From: Paracoccaceae bacterium
Lineage (GTDB): Bacteria > Pseudomonadota > Alphaproteobacteria > Rhodobacterales > Rhodobacteraceae
DNA length: 51,279 nucleotides
NCBI GenBank assembly: GCA_947504705.1
Contig: CANNIA010000026.1
Coordinates: 1 to 51,279, forward strand
Direction: 5' to 3'
The position numbers were made by a program, and so were the translations under genes. Below, piece after piece: positions 1 through 7,829 of this stretch. Positions within the stretch are counted from its first letter, which is position 1. Each line of letters starts with the position of its first letter. The notes under the pieces were generated by a model. That model worked only from the letters and a program-made list of their open reading frames with translations. It was not told the origin of the DNA and searched no databases.

Positions 1-28
1 AGGCAACTGTTCAGGTTCAATGTCGGTC

Positions 29-94
29 GGCAGACGAGCCCCAAGCTACGGCACGGGCTTCCAAGCCCAAGGGTGGGTCGGGGTCTCGTCTGCC
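29..94. repeat. Branched inverted-repeat structure
   Basis: A 10-bp inverted repeat has arms GGCAGACGAG (29-38) and CTCGTCTGCC (85-94). The arms continue inward as CCCC and GGGG with one bulged base. The interior holds a second perfect hairpin, GGGCTT-CC-AAGCCC (55-68). I see no coding sequence here. It may be an RNA structure, a terminator or the remnant of a dispersed repeat; the function is unknown. Confidence 0.5.
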
Positions 95-114
95 TCCATC
101 ATCCTGACAGATGT

Positions 115-285
115 TCAAGAGACAAGGGTGGGTGCCAACCCACCTTCCTCTTGCTTCCTCCCGATCAACTCGCGCAATTCCCGCATGACATCTGCATGCG
201 GGACTGTCGGTCGCCGATCCTCCAGCGCCTCTTGAACCTTGACCCGAAACCAAGCGTCGCAATCATCCGTAGGGTGCGCATTCAT
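115..285 (-). CDS. Possible solitary RelB-like / stability-determinant antitoxin
   Basis: This is a 56-codon frame. Residues 12-41 contain the stretch WFRVKVQEALEDRR followed by PTVPHADVMRELRELI, which resembles the short type II antitoxins annotated as RelB-like or stability determinants (WFR-KVQ-AL-D-RP-IPH-EVM pattern). That likeness is from memory. No toxin frame follows in positions 1-114, where one would expect a RelE/ParE-like partner, so the gene is either solitary or decayed. The last 8-10 residues are encoded by a GGTGGGT/ACCCACC hairpin (127-143) and may be an eroded C-terminus. The start codon lies in the loop of another palindrome (273-293). No strong ribosome site is visible. 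It could also be a pseudogene or a chance frame. Confidence 0.45.
   Translation of the reverse strand: MNAHPTDDCDAWFRVKVQEALEDRRPTVPHADVMRELRELIGRKQEEGGLAPTLVS
127..143. repeat. GGTGGGT/ACCCACC hairpin
   Basis: A perfect 7-bp hairpin, GGTGGGT-gcc-AACCCACC, is followed on the plus strand by a pyrimidine run. CAAGGGTGGGT is also present as a direct copy at 68-78. It overlaps the 3' end of the possible antitoxin frame and could end transcription in either direction. Confidence 0.5.
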
Positions 286-293
286 GGCGCACC
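273..293. repeat. Palindrome covering the antitoxin start
   Basis: The arms GGTGCGC (273-279) and GCGCACC (287-293) are perfect complements around a 7-nt loop. On the minus strand the loop carries the ATG of the possible antitoxin. It could be an operator or a translation-blocking hairpin. Bases 294-382 between it and olsB hold nothing I recognise. Confidence 0.5.
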
Positions 294-382
294 ACTCGCA
301 CGATACCCATTACCAAAACCCTAACACCCACACCCAACGCCTTGAAATCCCTCACACCCACAACTTTGTCCCGCGTGGACAC

Positions 383-1129
383 CTACCCCGCCACCGCCCT
401 CAAACTGGCTGCCCTTGCGGCCGGAACCCGGTCCACCTCGACGCAGGTAAAGACGTGCAGCGTGTCCAGATCCCGGTCCACCACCGCATGATCCGACACC
501 CAGCCCCCCATCCCCAGATAGGTCCGCAGCAAGGGCGGCAGCCCGGCGAGTGAGGCCCTCCGGTCCCCCACCGGCCCGGCAAGCCGCACGAAGTCGACCA
601 CCTCCGCAGCCTTCCTGCCCGGCCGATGCTCGACCGGCCCCAGAAACTCCGCCGCGAGCAAAGCCAGCCCCGCCCGGTGCCGCGTCCAGTCCGCCCCGCG
701 AAAGCTGGAACACCCCACCAACAACCCCGCCTGCCCGTCATCCACGATCCGGGTCATCGCCCCCCAGGCCAGCCGGAGGACGTCCGGATGCACCCCCTCA
801 GGCGCCACACAGAACCGCCCCATCTCGGCCACCGGCTTCGAATACCCTGCCAGCGGCCCCACATCATAGAACCGCGCCGCATAGCCCTGCGAAAGGCCCG
901 CCCCCCAGCCGAAGATCATCACCCGGAAATAGGCCAGCACCGCGCCGTCCCGTTCGACCATCACATGCGCCGACAGAGCGTCCTGATCGTCCTCCTCACG
1001 CCCATGGCGGTGCGGGAAGGCGCGGCGGCGAAAGGCAAGCAGCCGGTCCAGTTCGGCCCGCCCATGGGCCAGCCGTGCCACCATGCCGCCCTTGTGAATG
1101 GGTTCCACCCTTTTCCCCCCAGCCTTCAC
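383..1129 (-). CDS. olsB: L-ornithine N-alpha-acyltransferase OlsB
   Basis: OlsB moves a 3-hydroxy fatty acyl group from acyl carrier protein to ornithine, giving lyso-ornithine lipid, the first step of ornithine membrane lipid synthesis. The 248-residue protein has the GNAT/hemolysin-like fold pattern of the family. Seen are an arginine-rich N-terminus (FRRRAF, 33-38), EMGRFCVAPE (102-111) as the acyl-donor binding strand, and LLVGCSSFRGADW (136-148). The length fits OlsB of Rhodobacteraceae. In R. capsulatus olsB is followed by olsA, the second acyltransferase. Here no olsA follows before the left edge, only the possible antitoxin, so the second step must be encoded elsewhere or by a bifunctional enzyme. 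Confidence 0.85.
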   Translation of the reverse strand: MKAGGKRVEPIHKGGMVARLAHGRAELDRLLAFRRRAFPHRHGREEDDQDALSAHVMVERDGAVLAYFRVMIFGWGAGLSQGYAARFYDVGPLAGYSKPVAEMGRFCVAPEGVHPDVLRLAWGAMTRIVDDGQAGLLVGCSSFRGADWTRHRAGLALLAAEFLGPVEHRPGRKAAEVVDFVRLAGPVGDRRASLAGLPPLLRTYLGMGGWVSDHAVVDRDLDTLHVFTCVEVDRVPAARAASLRAVAG

Positions 1130-1162
1130 GCCCTAAGTTGAGGTCCAAAGGGAGACCCGAAC

Positions 1163-1573
1163 ATGGACAAGCCCAACATGAGTAAGATCGTCAAATCCGA
1201 TGCCGAATGGCAAGCCCAGCTTTCCGAGCTTGCCTTCAAGGTGACCCGCAAGCACAGCACCGAGCGTGCCTTCACCCATGACGATTTCCCCAAGGACCCT
1301 GGCACCTTCCGCTGCATCTGCTGCGACGCGCCGCTGTTCGACCAAGGGACCAAGTTCGACTCTGGCACCGGCTGGCCCAGCTTCTACGCGCCCCTCAGCG
1401 CGGAAATGGTCGGCGAAGAGGTCGACAACGGCTGGTTCATGCGCCGGACCGAGGTGCACTGCGCCCGTTGCGCAGCCCACCTTGGCCATGTCTTCCCCGA
1501 CGGCCCGGCCCCCACGGGCCTGCGCTACTGCATCAACGGCGTGGCCTTGAAGTTCGAGCCCGACGCTACTTGA
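1163..1573 (+). CDS. msrB: Peptide-methionine (R)-S-oxide reductase MsrB
   Basis: MsrB reduces the R form of methionine sulfoxide in oxidised proteins using thioredoxin. In this 136-residue protein the structural zinc ligands are visible as C51-x2-C54 and C100-x2-C103. The GTGWPSF signature is at 68-74 and the catalytic cysteine is C123 in RYCIN. There is no signal peptide, so it acts in the cytoplasm. An alternative ATG at 1178 would remove five residues; the first ATG follows a GGGAGA ribosome site. Its last 8 bases overlap the end of the convergent bamE gene, so the two 3' ends are locked together. Confidence 0.92.
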   Translation: MDKPNMSKIVKSDAEWQAQLSELAFKVTRKHSTERAFTHDDFPKDPGTFRCICCDAPLFDQGTKFDSGTGWPSFYAPLSAEMVGEEVDNGWFMRRTEVHCARCAAHLGHVFPDGPAPTGLRYCINGVALKFEPDAT

Positions 1574-2063
1574 GCATATCCTCGGCACTGATCCGTCCGA
1601 AGTTGCCCAGAAGCTGGCGGATCAGGCCGATGCCCTTGATGTTGGTCGAGGTCACGCGGCGCGAGATCTCGACAACTTGGCCATTCTCAAGGCCAAAGCG
1701 GGCGACATTTTCGACCACGCCTGCGTCGGTGAACGTCACCGCGACGACCTGACGCTCGATCTCTTTCGGCTCGCGCGGGCCAAAGTGACGATAGCGGCTT
1801 TGCACGTAATACCAGCCGTCACCGGCAAGGACCCCTGACGCCGAAGGGCGGCCAAGCTTTTGGCCGATGCTATCTTGCGTGTCGACCCCGACCTCGACCA
1901 AGGCCAGATCTTCGTCGCTGGGCACATAGCCGTGGTTGCGATAGATCGGCGAGCAGGCCACGACGACCACGACCATGGCGACGAGCGCCCCTTTGCGAGC
2001 GAGGCCTTGACTGGCCTGAAGTGCCCGCCGCACCAATCCGATTACCGCCATTGCTGCCCTCAT
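1566..2063 (-). CDS. bamE: Outer membrane assembly lipoprotein BamE
   Basis: BamE (SmpA/OmlA) is a small lipoprotein of the BAM complex that inserts beta-barrel proteins into the outer membrane. The N-terminus has a basic stretch, then a hydrophobic valine run ending in the lipobox VVAC, with C37 as the lipidated residue. After it comes the [16 protein letters not shown] segment typical of alphaproteobacterial BamE. The mature part contains the SmpA/OmlA pattern ([18 protein letters not shown], then a WYYVQSR strand). The protein is 165 residues, in the usual range. It is convergent with msrB, with overlapping 3' ends, and divergent from yceD. Confidence 0.85.
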   Translation of the reverse strand: MRAAMAVIGLVRRALQASQGLARKGALVAMVVVVVACSPIYRNHGYVPSDEDLALVEVGVDTQDSIGQKLGRPSASGVLAGDGWYYVQSRYRHFGPREPKEIERQVVAVTFTDAGVVENVARFGLENGQVVEISRRVTSTNIKGIGLIRQLLGNFGRISAEDMLK

Positions 2064-2202
2064 GCCCGCTGAAACGCCGTCCTAGGCGCGGGTTCTTCAA
2101 AACCCTTGCGAAAGGGGATAACAGAATGCAGGCCTCTTGTTCAAGAATGGAACGCACGCTGGGGCTTTATGTTCTCATGACAAAATGAAAGCCGACAACC
2201 GG

Positions 2203-2778
2203 ATGACCGAACCCGCCACCCCCCGCCCGACCCGCTTTCGCACTGGCGGGCTTAGTCCGCGCAAGCCGACCCGTTTCTCTTGGACCCCCACGGTCGAAGA
2301 GCGGGCGGTGTTGGCCAAGGACCTGGGGTTGCTGGCGGTTCTGCGGCTTGAGTTTTCCGGACAGATCGACCCCCACGGACGCGACGAATTTCGGTTGCAG
2401 GGCAAGCTGAGGGCATTTGTCGATCAGGCCTGTATTGTCAGTTTGGCCCCGGTGCGGGCCGAAATCAGCGAATCCGTCTTTCGGCGCTATGTCGCGGGGC
2501 TTGAGCTTCCCGATGCCGATGAAATCGAGACGCCCGAAGATGACACCGTCGAGCCGATGCCCGATACGCTGGATCTGATAGAGATTGCGACCGAAGCGCT
2601 GATGCTGGCCTTGCCGCTGTACCCCCGCGCCGCTGGGGTTGAGTTTGCCGACCTTAGTCATGCGCCAAAAGGGGCAGCATTGTTCGATGAGCCCCCCGAA
2701 AAGCCCTTTGCCAGCCTTGCAGCCCTTGCAAACCGGCTGAAATCCGACCCGGAAACCGGTGGAAGTGGCCCGCAGTGA
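2203..2778 (+). CDS. yceD: YceD / DUF177 family protein
   Basis: This is an acidic protein of about 191 residues of the DUF177 (YceD) family. The family sits upstream of rpmF in most bacteria and is linked to 23S rRNA processing or ribosome assembly in plants and E. coli. The N-terminal RKPTRFSWTP and the central LEFSGQIDPHGRDEF strands fit the family. The C-terminal part of the usual rRNA-linked cysteine pattern is reduced to a single Cys in QACIVSL. An in-frame ATG at 2185 and a TTG at 2137 are alternative starts; I chose 2203 because homologues usually begin with MT and a short leader. Its position before rpmF, plsX and fabH supports the call. Confidence 0.8.
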   Translation: MTEPATPRPTRFRTGGLSPRKPTRFSWTPTVEERAVLAKDLGLLAVLRLEFSGQIDPHGRDEFRLQGKLRAFVDQACIVSLAPVRAEISESVFRRYVAGLELPDADEIETPEDDTVEPMPDTLDLIEIATEALMLALPLYPRAAGVEFADLSHAPKGAALFDEPPEKPFASLAALANRLKSDPETGGSGPQ

Positions 2779-2949
2779 CCTGGCTTTCGGGCCAACCGAA
2801 AGGGGCTTGCGCGTCCCAAGAATCCGGCTATGTTCCGCGCCTCATTCAAGCTGTGAAACAGCATCCGTCTGCTATTGCCAGGGCAAGGGCTAGGGTGTTG
2901 GATCACAAAGGAAATCCGGGGCATGTCCCCACTGCCCAAAGGTTGAGAC

Positions 2950-3156
2950 ATGGCTGTCCCGCAGAACCGCACCACGAAATCCAAGCGCAACATGCGCCGC
3001 TCGCATGACTCGCTTGTTGCCGCAAACCCGAACGATTGCCCGAACTGTGGCGAGCTGAAGCGTCCGCACCATGTGTGCAGCGCTTGTGGCCACTACGATT
3101 CGCGCGAAATCGTCTCGATGGCGCGGGAAGTGGATGTCGACGAAGACGCGGCATAA
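2950..3156 (+). CDS. rpmF: 50S ribosomal protein L32
   Basis: L32 is a small large-subunit ribosomal protein near the peptidyl transferase centre. The 68-residue sequence starts with the family signature [19 protein letters not shown]. It carries a complete zinc ribbon, C30-x2-C33 and C43-x2-C46, so this is the zinc-binding (C+) form. It lies 170 bp after yceD and 24 bp before plsX, the classical order in which ribosome synthesis is coupled with membrane lipid synthesis. Confidence 0.97.
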   Translation: MAVPQNRTTKSKRNMRRSHDSLVAANPNDCPNCGELKRPHHVCSACGHYDSREIVSMAREVDVDEDAA

Positions 3157-3180
3157 GCCACGCTTCGCGCGCTCATAGCC

Positions 3181-4317
3181 ATGGCACCCGACCCTAGGTC
3201 AGCGTCCGCCTCGGCCCCCAAACTCGGCACCGAGCGCCTTGTCATTTCCGTTGACGCCATGGGTGGCGATCGTGGGCCGGCAGCCGTGGTTGCCGGTCTT
3301 GCCGACTCTATGGCCCAGCATCCCTTGATGGATGTGATCCTGCATGGCGATCAGGCCGTGCTTGCCCCCCTTTTGGCCAAGCACCCCGAGCTTGACGCAA
3401 GGGTCACGCTGCGCCATGCCGACCGCGCCGTCACCATGGACGACAAGCCCGCGCAGATCATGCGGCATGGGTCCGGCACTTCGATGTGGTCGACAATCGA
3501 TGCGGTGCGCGATGGTCAGGCCGGCGCTGCGGTATCCTGCGGCAATACCGGTGCGCTGATGGCGATTTCGATGCTGCGGCTACGCAAGTTGCCCGGCGTC
3601 AACCGCCCGGCGATTGCCTGCCTTTGGCCGTCGCGCAATCCCGGCGGGTTCAACCTGATGCTGGACGTGGGCGCTGACGTTAAGGCCGATGCTGCCGACC
3701 TGTTCCAATACGCGATCATGGGCGCGTCCTATGCCCGAAACGGCCTTGATCTGACACGCCCGCGCGTTGGCCTGCTGAACGTCGGCACCGAGGAACACAA
3801 GGGCCGGGTCGAACTCAAAGCCGCGCAGGAACTTTTGCTGCAGACCCAGGGCGTTGGCGACTTCGAATATGTAGGCTTCGTCGAGGGCACCGATATTCCC
3901 TCGAACCGGGTTGACGTGATTGTCACCGATGGCTTCACCGGGAACATCGCGCTGAAGACGGGCGAAGGCACGGCCAAGCTGATTTCCGATTTCATGCGCG
4001 AGGCCTTTGGTGCCGGGATCCTGTCGCGGCTCTCGGCGCTTTTGGCGCTGAATTCGCTTAAGCGGTTGCAGCGCCGCATGGACCCCCGCCGGGTGAATGG
4101 CGGGGTGTTCCTTGGCCTGAACGGCACTGTGGTCAAATCGCATGGCTCGGCTGACGCGACCGGGGTTGCCGCCGCGATCGGGCTTGCCTACCGCCTTGCG
4201 CGTGTCGGTTTCATCGACCGGCTTGCTGCACGGGTTGCATCCGCCGAAGCCGCGGGGCAGGATGCCCTGCAAACAGGGCCTGCCGAGGCCGGTACCGGGA
4301 GCAATCCGACCGAATGA
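3181..4317 (+). CDS. plsX: Phosphate acyltransferase PlsX
   Basis: PlsX converts acyl-ACP and phosphate to acyl-phosphate, the donor used by PlsY for the first acylation of glycerol-3-phosphate. The 378-residue protein has the family start VISVDAMGGDRGPAAVVAG (residues 22-40), the CGNTGALMA glycine-rich motif and the IALKTGEGTAKLI segment. The first 20 residues are low-complexity Ser/Ala/Pro and no strong ribosome site precedes the ATG, so the true start could be a little downstream. The stop overlaps the fabH start in ATGA, indicating translational coupling. It is a peripheral membrane enzyme. Confidence 0.95.
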   Translation: MAPDPRSASASAPKLGTERLVISVDAMGGDRGPAAVVAGLADSMAQHPLMDVILHGDQAVLAPLLAKHPELDARVTLRHADRAVTMDDKPAQIMRHGSGTSMWSTIDAVRDGQAGAAVSCGNTGALMAISMLRLRKLPGVNRPAIACLWPSRNPGGFNLMLDVGADVKADAADLFQYAIMGASYARNGLDLTRPRVGLLNVGTEEHKGRVELKAAQELLLQTQGVGDFEYVGFVEGTDIPSNRVDVIVTDGFTGNIALKTGEGTAKLISDFMREAFGAGILSRLSALLALNSLKRLQRRMDPRRVNGGVFLGLNGTVVKSHGSADATGVAAAIGLAYRLARVGFIDRLAARVASAEAAGQDALQTGPAEAGTGSNPTE

Positions 4318-5285
4318 CGATACGCGCCGTAGTCAGGGGCGTCGGGCATTACCTGCCCGACCGCGTCGTCCCGAACGCCGAGTTCGAAGCAATTATTGAG
4401 ACATCCGATGAATGGATCCGATCCCGCTCGGGGATCGAGCGTCGGCATTTCGCGGCTGACGGGCAAATGACCAGCGACCTTGCCACCCGGGCCGCACAGG
4501 CAGCCCTTGCCGATGCCGGTATCGAGGCCGAAGCGATTGATGCGATCATCGTTGCCACTTCGACGCCGGACCTGACGTTCCCATCCGTGGCGACCATGGT
4601 GCAGGGTGCGCTTGGCATGACACGGGGCTTTGCCTTCGACGTTCAGGCCGTCTGTGCCGGATTCGCCTTCGCACTTGCCAATGCCAATGCGATGATCCTA
4701 TCGGGTCAGGCCACACGGGTGCTGGTGATCGGTGCAGAAACCTTCAGCCGGTTGATGAACTGGAAGGACCGCGGCACCTGTGTCCTGTTCGGTGACGGTG
4801 CTGGCGCGCTGGTCCTTGAGGCCGCCGAGGGCACCGGCACCACCGCCGATCGCGGCATCCTTTCGACCGACCTCAATTCCGACGGCCGTTTCCGTGACAT
4901 CCTTTATGTTGATGGCGGCACCTCGACCGGCACGACCGGGCATCTGGTGATGGAAGGCAAGGAAGTCTTCCGCCATGCCATTGAAAAGCTGGCTGAAACC
5001 GCTCACCGAGCCTTGGACAAGGCTGGGCTGACCAGCGATGATGTCGACTGGATCGTGCCGCATCAGGCCAATATCCGCATCATTGAAGGCACTGCCCGGC
5101 GGATGCAGGTCCCGATGGAGCGTGTGGTGGTTACGGTGCAAGATCACGGCAACACCTCGGCCGCCTCGATCCCCTTGGCGCTGTCAGTTGGCAAGGCCCG
5201 CGGCCAGATCAAACAGGGCGACCTGATCGTGACCGAAGCCATCGGTGGCGGCCTTGCCTGGGGTGCCGTTGTCCTGCGCTGGTAG
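4314..5285 (+). CDS. fabH: Beta-ketoacyl-ACP synthase III FabH
   Basis: FabH condenses acetyl-CoA with malonyl-ACP to begin fatty acid synthesis. The catalytic triad is intact: C114 in VQAVCAGFAF, H250 in VPHQANIRI and N280 in DHGNTSAAS. The 323-residue length is standard. The SDEWIRSRSGIERR stretch (31-44) is the CoA-binding family signature. Its start overlaps the plsX stop by four bases, so both are made from one transcript, with ihfA 90 bp downstream. Confidence 0.96.
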   Translation: MTIRAVVRGVGHYLPDRVVPNAEFEAIIETSDEWIRSRSGIERRHFAADGQMTSDLATRAAQAALADAGIEAEAIDAIIVATSTPDLTFPSVATMVQGALGMTRGFAFDVQAVCAGFAFALANANAMILSGQATRVLVIGAETFSRLMNWKDRGTCVLFGDGAGALVLEAAEGTGTTADRGILSTDLNSDGRFRDILYVDGGTSTGTTGHLVMEGKEVFRHAIEKLAETAHRALDKAGLTSDDVDWIVPHQANIRIIEGTARRMQVPMERVVVTVQDHGNTSAASIPLALSVGKARGQIKQGDLIVTEAIGGGLAWGAVVLRW

Positions 5286-5375
5286 GTCTCTTTAAACACG
5301 CGCGCCAAGTAGTTGATATTGACTCGATAATCCATCCGCCCCATGGTCAGTGAAAATAGCTCACCGGGGGGAGAC

Positions 5376-5678
5376 ATGAGCGACAAGACCCTTACCAGGA
5401 TGGACCTTAGCGAAGCCGTGTTTCGCGAAGTCGGCCTTAGCCGCAACGAATCCGCCAATCTTGTTGAAAGCGTGCTGCAGCACATGTCGGATTCGCTTGC
5501 TTCGGGCGAGACAGTGAAGATCTCGTCCTTCGGCACCTTCTCGGTGCGATCAAAGACCGCGCGCGTCGGGCGCAACCCGAAGACGGGTGAGGAAGTTCCG
5601 ATTCTTCCCCGCCGCGTGCTGACGTTCCGCCCCTCGCATCTGATGAAAGACCGCGTGGCTGCCGGCAAGAAACGCTGA
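5376..5678 (+). CDS. ihfA: Integration host factor subunit alpha
   Basis: IhfA pairs with IhfB to bend DNA at specific sites in recombination, replication and transcription. From the chosen ATG, which follows a GGGGGGAGA ribosome site, the protein has exactly 100 residues. It has the family core [12 protein letters not shown] (48-59), then the DNA-binding beta arm [12 protein letters not shown] (65-76) that carries the intercalating proline. A longer reading from 5343 adds 11 unconserved residues. It is followed 12 bp later by a MerR-family gene, a common pairing also seen in enterobacteria (ihfA next to a MerR-like gene). Confidence 0.95.
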   Translation: MSDKTLTRMDLSEAVFREVGLSRNESANLVESVLQHMSDSLASGETVKISSFGTFSVRSKTARVGRNPKTGEEVPILPRRVLTFRPSHLMKDRVAAGKKR

Positions 5679-5690
5679 AAGGCTTAAGCG

Positions 5691-6395
5691 GTGGACAAGT
5701 CGCCCGACGCTTTCCGCACGATCAGCGAAGTCGCTGAAGTTCTGGAAACTCCGGCGCATGTCCTGCGGTTCTGGGAAAGCCGCTTCCCGCAGATCAAGCC
5801 GGTGAAACGGGCGGGCGGGCGGCGCTACTATCGCCCGTCCGACGTGGCTTTGCTGGCCGGGATCAAACGGCTCTTGCATGACGAAGGCCTGACGATCCGT
5901 GGCGTGCAAAAGATCCTGCGGGATCAGGGCGCCCGGCATGTCGCTGGCCTCTCCGACGATTCGGTCGAGCTGGATGATCTGATCGGCGACGTAGAAGGCC
6001 TTGATGACGCTGCGCTCATCGCCGCGCTGGACTTCGAAGAAGATGAACCGGGTATCACTGCTGCCCCGCAGGTGCCTTTGACGCTTTCGGAAGCGGCCTT
6101 CGGGGCGTTCGATGACCCCGAGGACGACGGAATGGAAAACCCCCCAAATCCTGACCGACCGGGTTTGCCGCTTTTCCCGGCCGAAATCCCTTGGGAAGAC
6201 GCCCCCGCCACAGCAATGACCGCGCGGCCCGCTGTCCGATCTGCCACTCCCAGTGGAGCCAATATTGCCAGCGTTGTCCGTGCCCTTCCGTCCGGGTCAC
6301 TTATCATGGCCCAGCCGGAGCTTGGGCTTTTGGCCCAAAGGCTTACCCGGCATCGCGCCGTGGTCGGCGACCGGGCAGAAGGCGGTCAGGACTGA
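5691..6395 (+). CDS. MerR-family transcriptional regulator
   Basis: The GTG-start protein of 234 residues has a MerR winged helix at residues 8-80. Signs are [22 protein letters not shown], with the wing [21 protein letters not shown]. This is the alphaproteobacterial type encoded after ihfA. After the DNA-binding part comes a long acidic low-complexity region (about 85-160, many Asp/Glu). The C-terminus is rich in Pro/Ala and ends near a [11 protein letters not shown] helix. No metal-binding cysteines are present, so it is not a metal sensor. The inducer and targets are unknown. It lies in the same run as ihfA and ends 61 bp before tRNA-Pro. Confidence 0.85.
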   Translation: MDKSPDAFRTISEVAEVLETPAHVLRFWESRFPQIKPVKRAGGRRYYRPSDVALLAGIKRLLHDEGLTIRGVQKILRDQGARHVAGLSDDSVELDDLIGDVEGLDDAALIAALDFEEDEPGITAAPQVPLTLSEAAFGAFDDPEDDGMENPPNPDRPGLPLFPAEIPWEDAPATAMTARPAVRSATPSGANIASVVRALPSGSLIMAQPELGLLAQRLTRHRAVVGDRAEGGQD

Positions 6396-6456
6396 CAGCG
6401 AAGATGCGCTTTCCCGCTTGCCCCGGCCCGGAAACTCGCTATGTATCGCCCCGTGT

Positions 6457-6534
6457 CGGGCCGTAGCGCAGCCTGGTTAGCGCGTCCGTCTGGGGGACGG
6501 GAGGTCGAGAGTTCGAATCTCTCCGGCCCGACCA
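6457..6534 (+). tRNA. tRNA-Pro (anticodon GGG)
   Basis: A full cloverleaf is readable. The acceptor CGGGCCG pairs with CGGCCCG, and the D arm is GCGC/GCGC. The anticodon stem TCCGT/ACGGG encloses the loop CTGGGGG, giving anticodon GGG at 6492-6494. The variable loop is AGGTC, the T arm is GAGAG-TTCGAAT-CTCTC, and the discriminator is A with an encoded CCA (6532-6534). It reads proline codons CCC and CCU. Confidence 0.97.
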
Positions 6535-6539
6535 TCACA

Positions 6540-6577
6540 AAGCCGCCCGCCTGCCATCCGGCAGCGCGGGCGGTTTC
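6540..6577 (+). terminator. Terminator after tRNA-Pro
   Basis: A strong two-part hairpin, GCCGCCCGC with GCGGGCGGT around an inner CTGCC-ATCC-GGCAG stem, is followed by TTTCGTTTCG. It begins 6 bases after the tRNA CCA end, fitting a rho-independent stop for the tRNA transcript. Confidence 0.7.
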
Positions 6578-6581
6578 GTTT

Positions 6582-6653
6582 CGCAAGGTGAAGGCGGGTC
6601 GCAAGGTGAAGGCGGGTCGCAAGGTGAAGGCGGGTCGCAAGGTGAAGGCGGGG
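6582..6653 (+). repeat. Four tandem copies of an 18-bp unit
   Basis: The unit CGCAAGGTGAAGGCGGGT is repeated four times without gaps (6582, 6600, 6618, 6636); only the last base of the fourth copy differs. Each unit contains AAGGTGAAGG, which resembles a ribosome-binding sequence. The array ends five bases before the ATG of the dCTP deaminase gene, so it forms the leader of that mRNA. Slippage could change copy number. Confidence 0.95.
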
Positions 6654-6658
6654 ACAGG

Positions 6659-7738
6659 ATGACAAACGGAGTTTTGCCCGCGCAGGCCCTGCGTGCCCTG
6701 ATTGCCACGGGTGCAATCGCCGCCGATCCCCCCGTTCGCGAAGACCAGTTGCAACCGGCCAGCCTTGATCTGCGGCTTGGCACTGTCGCCTACCGCGTCC
6801 GCGCCTCGTTCCTCACGGGCAAGGGGCGGTCGGTCGCCGACCGGCTGGACGAATTCACCATGCACAAGGTCGACCTGACCCAAGGCGCTGTCCTTGAAAA
6901 GAACTGCGTCTATCTGATCCCCTTGGCCGAGCGCCTGTCGCTACCCGCCGGAATCACCGCAGTCGCGAACGCCAAAAGCTCCTCTGGCCGCCTGGACCTT
7001 CTGACCCGAACCATCACCGATGGTGGCATCGAATTTGACCGGATCGCCGAAGGCTACACCGGCCCACTCTATGCTGAGGTTTGCCCCCGCAGCTTCTCGG
7101 TTCTTGTGCGTGCCGGTCAACGGCTGAACCAAATTCGCTTCCGTCAAGGTCAAGCCGTCCTGGACGATGCCGCGCTGGCAGCACTCCATGCGAATGAACC
7201 GCTGGTTTCGGGCGAGGCGGTGATCTCCGAAGGCCTTGGCTTTTCCGTCGATCTGCGCCCCGCCACGGGCGATCTGGTCGGCTACCGCGCCAAACCGCAT
7301 GCTGGCGTCGTCGACTTGGACAAGATCGGCCACTACCCTGCCGCCGATTTCTGGGAGGAAGTCCGCACCAAGCACGGTCGCATCATCCTTGACCCTGGTG
7401 CCTTTTACATTCTGGTCAGCCGCGAGGCGGTGACCATTCCCCCCGATTATGCCGCCGAAATGGCCCCCTATCTGGCGATGGTCGGCGAATTCCGCGTGCA
7501 TTATGCAGGCTTTTTCGACCCCGGTTTCGGCCATGCTGCCGCTGGCGGCCAGGGTTCTCGCGGAGTGCTGGAGGTTCGCTGCCACGAAGCCCCCTTCGTC
7601 CTGGAACATGGGCAGGTGGTGGGACGGCTGGTCTATGAGCGAATGACCGAACGCCCCGAAACCCTGTATGGGGCGGGAATTGCGTCGAACTATCAGGGCC
7701 AGGGCCTGAAGCTTGCCAAGCAGTTCAAGACCGGCTGA
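6659..7738 (+). CDS. dcd: 2'-deoxycytidine 5'-triphosphate deaminase (long form)
   Basis: Dcd deaminates dCTP to dUTP, the start of dTMP synthesis. At 359 residues it is nearly twice the E. coli enzyme (about 190), matching the long two-domain form found in alphaproteobacteria. The first domain shows QPASLDLRLG (32-41), NAKSSSGRLDL (104-114) and GYTGPLYAEV (132-141), which are dUTPase-fold motifs. The second half (about 190-359) repeats the fold more loosely (GAFYILVSREAVTIPPDYAA, then GFFDPGFG). The ATG follows AAGGCGGGGACAGG, formed by the end of the 18-bp repeat array. It is convergent with scpB across two hairpins. Confidence 0.87.
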   Translation: MTNGVLPAQALRALIATGAIAADPPVREDQLQPASLDLRLGTVAYRVRASFLTGKGRSVADRLDEFTMHKVDLTQGAVLEKNCVYLIPLAERLSLPAGITAVANAKSSSGRLDLLTRTITDGGIEFDRIAEGYTGPLYAEVCPRSFSVLVRAGQRLNQIRFRQGQAVLDDAALAALHANEPLVSGEAVISEGLGFSVDLRPATGDLVGYRAKPHAGVVDLDKIGHYPAADFWEEVRTKHGRIILDPGAFYILVSREAVTIPPDYAAEMAPYLAMVGEFRVHYAGFFDPGFGHAAAGGQGSRGVLEVRCHEAPFVLEHGQVVGRLVYERMTERPETLYGAGIASNYQGQGLKLAKQFKTG

Positions 7739-7766
7739 ACCGCAGGCCGAGTCGAGTGTCCGGGGC

Positions 7767-7815
7767 CAAATTTCTTAAGCAAGAAATTTGTCAAAATCCT
7801 TCCTTAAGGATTTTG
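7767..7815. terminator. Twin bidirectional hairpins between dcd and scpB
   Basis: Two perfect 10-bp hairpins stand one base apart: CAAATTTCTT-aagc-AAGAAATTTG (7767-7790) and CAAAATCCTT-cctt-AAGGATTTTG (7792-7815). Each ends in TTTG on both strands, so both could stop transcription from the convergent dcd and scpB genes. A related copy of the first hairpin with the same CCGGGG flank is at 34527-34550. Confidence 0.75.
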
Positions 7816-7829
7816 GTCCGTGGCGCAGC

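Noticed and set aside
383-741. Several Arg/Pro/Gly-rich frames opposite olsB
   Set aside because: Typical shadow frames of GC-rich DNA; the olsB frame explains the region.
6582-6653. CRISPR-like array
   Set aside because: The four units are adjacent with no spacers, so it is a simple tandem repeat.
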